Part shown: positions 13,873 to 16,149 of the stretch, piece after piece
Layout: every line of letters begins with the position of its first letter
Numbering within the stretch: position 1 is the stretch's first letter
From: Legionella genomosp. 1
Lineage (GTDB): Bacteria; Pseudomonadota; Gammaproteobacteria; Legionellales; Legionellaceae
Direction: 5' to 3'
Length of the DNA: 16,149 nucleotides
NCBI GenBank assembly: GCA_945889365.1
Contig: CAMDBQ010000012.1
Span: 1-16,149, forward strand
Program-made: the position numbers and the translations under genes
The notes under the pieces: generated by a model
What the model saw: only the letters and a program-made list of their open reading frames with translations
The model's database searches: none
Told to the model about the DNA's origin: nothing

Positions 13873-14376
13873 CTAGCGATGGAAAGAACTGCCGCCGCCG
13901 ATCTTAATTTCTTGACTAGAATCTCCTGGTAAGATAGAAGAATCGAACTCTGGTGATTTTTCATCGTCGTCACTACTATCGCTATTGCTATTGCTATTGC
14001 TATTGCTAATGCTATAGCGGTTTTGGTTATTGTTGCTGAAGAGCGACTCGCTTTTTTGACCTTTACCATCAAAAAATCCACCTCCAAATTTACGAGCACC
14101 TACACCTACTAGTGCTAAACCCGCAACCAATGTAATAGCAGCAGCAGAAGGCAGATACAAAGCTGCTGCACCGACTAAACCAACTAAACTAGTAGCGATT
14201 AACATCATGGCTACAGATTTTTGTGAAGGCATGGAAGGCATGGAAGGCATGGAAGGCATGGAAGGCATGGAAGGCATGGAAGGCATGGAAGGCATGGAAG
14301 GCATGTAATTTAACAGTGCCCAATTAGCAAGCCAAGATGGGTTATTAGTTGCAGGTCTATTGAATATTGATAGCAT
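13873..14376 (-). CDS. Membrane protein with nine Met-Pro-Ser repeats and a Ser/Asn-rich tail
   Basis: A 167-residue protein of unrecognised family. The N-terminal 24 residues (MLSIFNRPATNNPSWLANWALLNY) are followed by (MPS)x9 at residues 25-51. Two adjoining hydrophobic segments, about 55-75 and 76-94 (LIATSLVGLVGAAALYL; AAAITLVAGLALVGVGA), look like a helical hairpin. Then come a Gly/Phe-rich turn (RKFGGGFFDGKG) and a polar tail with an SN-dipeptide run, an acidic SDSSDDDEK and a GGGSSFHR end. The start is supported by AAAGGA about 7 bases upstream of ATG 14376. It stands alone, between the AnkH-like gene (opposite strand) and rne, with its own terminator. The two in-frame DNA repeats could vary in copy number and change length without breaking the frame. 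Function unknown; a secreted or surface role is only a guess. Confidence 0.75.
   Translation of the reverse strand: MLSIFNRPATNNPSWLANWALLNYMPSMPSMPSMPSMPSMPSMPSMPSMPSQKSVAMMLIATSLVGLVGAAALYLPSAAAITLVAGLALVGVGARKFGGGFFDGKGQKSESLFSNNNQNRYSISNSNSNSNSDSSDDDEKSPEFDSSILPGDSSQEIKIGGGSSFHR
13981..14016. repeat. Hexanucleotide repeat (GCTATT)
   Basis: Four perfect GCTATT units at 13981-14004, then two degenerate units (GCTAAT, GCTATA). On the minus strand it encodes the Ser-Asn dipeptide run of the membrane protein. The unit is a multiple of three, so slippage would not shift the frame. Confidence 0.85.
14225..14305. repeat. Nine identical tandem copies of a 9-bp unit
   Basis: GAAGGCATG is repeated nine times without a mismatch over 81 bases. 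On the minus strand it encodes (MPS)x9. Perfect identity at the DNA level indicates recent expansion or ongoing slippage rather than old conserved sequence. Confidence 0.97.
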
Positions 14377-14455
14377 AATTTTTCCTTTGTTTAGTTAATA
14401 AATCATTTAAATTTTTATCTGGCCGTTTTATTTTCCCTCGGCTTCTATCGCAAAC

Positions 14456-14484
14456 ATAATGCCACTCTTTTAGCCATATCGCAA
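14456..14484 (-). promoter_or_regulatory. Candidate promoter for the MPS-repeat gene
   Basis: On the minus strand TTGCGA (14479-14484, 4 of 6) and CATTAT (14456-14461, 4 of 6, with an upstream TG) are 17 bases apart. The leader would be about 70 bases. This is a consensus match only. Confidence 0.3.
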
Positions 14485-14519
14485 GCATTTCTATCACTAT
14501 GGTTAAGTTAAAAGCGAAT

Positions 14520-14551
14520 GCTAACCTCAAAAGTCACCTGTTGAGGTTAGC
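14520..14551. terminator. Hairpin downstream of rne
   Basis: An 11-bp perfect stem (GCTAACCTCAA at 14520-14530 with TTGAGGTTAGC at 14541-14551) with a 10-base loop lies 12 bases past the rne stop on the minus strand. It is followed by ATTCGCTTTTAA rather than a pure T run, so it is a probable but not ideal terminator; it could also be an RNA-stabilising hairpin. Confidence 0.55.
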
Positions 14552-14563
14552 TGGAGCTATATA

Positions 14564-16149
14564 CTAAGCCTTTTCATTTCCCTTCGGCTCTTTACTAACT
14601 ACGTCCTTTTTGTTCTCTTGATCTGGTTTTATCGGGACAACGCGTCCTCGTTGTGGTCCAGTACTTGGTTTCTTTCGTGCATGGGTAGATGTTGCTGGGC
14701 GTTGCTGATTGGCGTGTGTTGTGCCAGTACTTGGATGACGTCTACGATTGACAGGGATCCGTTTCTCATTCATTTGAGATTTTGATCGGTTTGCTTGTTC
14801 AGACTGAGGTTTGGCTCTGTATTCTTGTGTTCTGGACGTGTCAGCGGGGTTTTTAGTTCCAGTGATGGTTTTCCATAACCGTTCAAAGAAGCCCGATCCT
14901 TTTTGTTTCAGTGGCTGTTGGCTGTCATAGGCTTTTACGGCGGGTTCGATAATTTTTGCCGTTTGTTGCTCAGGTCGCACAATGTCCAGATCAGGTTGCT
15001 GAATCAACGAATAACTGGGTTTTTTGTTTTTACCGACATTGTCTTCTTTAAGACGGCTGATGGTATATTGTGGTGATTGCAAGTATGGGTTAGCAATGAC
15101 GACAACATGTACAGCGTGGCGTTTCTCAATATTGAAGATGAAATCACGTTTTTCGTTCATGATGAAGGTAGCCATGTCGACCGGAAGTTGCACGTGTACT
15201 TCAGCTGTTTTGTCTTTCAACGCTTCTTCTTCAATCAAACGAATAATGGATAGACCATTGGATTGAATATTACGTACCGTACCCCGACCTTCGCAGCGTG
15301 GGCATACTTCTTGCGCTGATTCACCGAGCGACAAACGCAAGCGCTGACGTGACATTTCAAGTAAACCAAAGCGTGAAATGCGACCTACTTGAATGCGAGC
15401 TCGATCCGCTTTTAAAGCCTCTTTAAGACGATTCTCAACATCACGCTGATTTTTGCTGGCACCCATGTCAATAAAGTCAATCACTACCAGGCCACCCAAA
15501 TCACGCAGGCGTAATTGTCTGGCGATTTCGTCTGCGGCTTCAAGGTTAGTGTTTAATGCAGTCGCTTCAATGTCAGCGCCGCTTGTGGCTTTTGCGGAGT
15601 TGATATCGATAGATACCAGGGCTTCAGTCCGGTCAATGACCAGCGCACCACCAGAAGGCAGTAATACTTCGCGTTGGTATGCGGTTTCAATCTGGCTTTC
15701 AATTTGATAAAAATTAAACAACGGGATTGTATTGTTGTACAGCTTAAGATTAGGTAGAAAATCAGGTTTTACCTGCTCAATGTATTGCCTGGCTTTGACA
15801 TAAGAAATTTGGTCATCAATGATGATTTCACCAATGGATTTGCGCAGATTATCTCGAATAGAGCGAATAATAACATCGCCTTCCTGATGAATCAGGCAGG
15901 GAGCCAGCTGTGTTGTATAGGCATGTTTAATGGCTTGCCATTGATTGACCAACATATCCAAATCAGCTTGCAACTCATCCTGGCTCTTGCCAACGCCGGC
16001 AGTACGGATGATTAACCCCATGTCTTCGTTTAGTTCCAGGGCATTGAGGGTTTCTTTTAATTCATCACGATCGTCGCCTTCAATACGACGAGATATTCCG
16101 CCAGAACGCGGGCTGTTTGGCATTAAAACAAGGTAGCAACCGGCTAAGG
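14564..16149 (-). CDS. rne: Ribonuclease E, N-terminus cut off by window
   Basis: The main endoribonuclease of mRNA decay and rRNA/tRNA processing. The frame is open to the window edge; the first visible residues LAGCYLVLMPNSPRSGG match E. coli RNase E around residue 125, so the S1 domain is missing. Counting from that Met (16123): SRRIEGDD and IIRTAGVGKS form the 5'-phosphate sensor region, catalytic aspartates are Asp173 (SIDINSA) and Asp216 (VVIDFIDM), and the zinc-link CPRC is at 274-277. This CPRC and the GESAQEVCPRCEGRGTV context fit RNase E/G, while the extra ~240 residues after it favour RNase E. The C-terminal part is short compared with E. coli: one amphipathic segment (GSGFFERLWKTIT, a possible membrane anchor) followed by an Arg/Lys/Gln-rich, low-complexity RNA-binding-like tail ending KGNEKA. 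The stop is TAG at 14564-14566. Confidence 0.96.
   Translation of the reverse strand, partial: LAGCYLVLMPNSPRSGGISRRIEGDDRDELKETLNALELNEDMGLIIRTAGVGKSQDELQADLDMLVNQWQAIKHAYTTQLAPCLIHQEGDVIIRSIRDNLRKSIGEIIIDDQISYVKARQYIEQVKPDFLPNLKLYNNTIPLFNFYQIESQIETAYQREVLLPSGGALVIDRTEALVSIDINSAKATSGADIEATALNTNLEAADEIARQLRLRDLGGLVVIDFIDMGASKNQRDVENRLKEALKADRARIQVGRISRFGLLEMSRQRLRLSLGESAQEVCPRCEGRGTVRNIQSNGLSIIRLIEEEALKDKTAEVHVQLPVDMATFIMNEKRDFIFNIEKRHAVHVVVIANPYLQSPQYTISRLKEDNVGKNKKPSYSLIQQPDLDIVRPEQQTAKIIEPAVKAYDSQQPLKQKGSGFFERLWKTITGTKNPADTSRTQEYRAKPQSEQANRSKSQMNEKRIPVNRRRHPSTGTTHANQQRPATSTHARKKPSTGPQRGRVVPIKPDQENKKDVVSKEPKGNEKA

Noticed and set aside
14225..14305. Tandem 9-bp repeats as a CRISPR array
   Set aside because: The units are contiguous with no spacers and encode (MPS)x9 in frame.

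Overview
The window looks like a chromosomal segment of a gammaproteobacterium of the order Legionellales (Legionella/Coxiella/Aquicella-like). The housekeeping proteins (FabI, Udk, PrmB, AroC, RNase E) are of gammaproteobacterial type. The strongest pointer to Legionellales is a 471-residue ankyrin-repeat protein with the architecture of the Legionella effector AnkH. No secretion-system genes are present, so any effector role is inference.

Layout. 1-2114 (+): 3' part of feoB and a complete feoC (ferrous iron uptake). 2115-3301: fabI (-), bracketed by two same-orientation copies of a 67-bp repeat, one of them inside a 155-bp terminal-inverted-repeat element. 3302-6475 (-): smr-domain gene, pabB, pabA and udk, a tightly packed leftward set. 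pabB carries a pair of inverted REP-like repeats inside its reading frame. 6476-6994: a gene-free stretch made mostly of one palindromic element with a second small element inserted in it. 6995-8485 (-): an unrecognised 496-residue protein with a clan CD peptidase-like His/Cys pattern, a coiled coil and a C-terminal membrane segment. 8698-11745 (+): prmB, aroC and asd, ending at a clear rho-independent terminator. 11836-13632 (+): a small disordered protein directly abutting the AnkH-like gene. 13633-13872: REP-like and hairpin sequences, including a 28-bp perfect palindrome. 13873-14376 (-): a membrane protein with nine Met-Pro-Ser repeats. 14564-16149 (-): RNase E lacking its first ~130 residues because the window ends.

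How the genes fit together. aroC makes chorismate and pabB/pabA convert it to aminodeoxychorismate for folate, but these lie in separate, oppositely oriented groups. fabI serves fatty-acid synthesis, udk nucleotide salvage, asd the lysine/threonine/methionine branch, prmB ribosomal protein L3 methylation and rne RNA processing. The accessory content is three proteins of possible host-interaction interest (6995-8485, 12217-13632, 13873-14376) and an unusually high load of short non-coding repeats, none accompanied by a transposase in this window.
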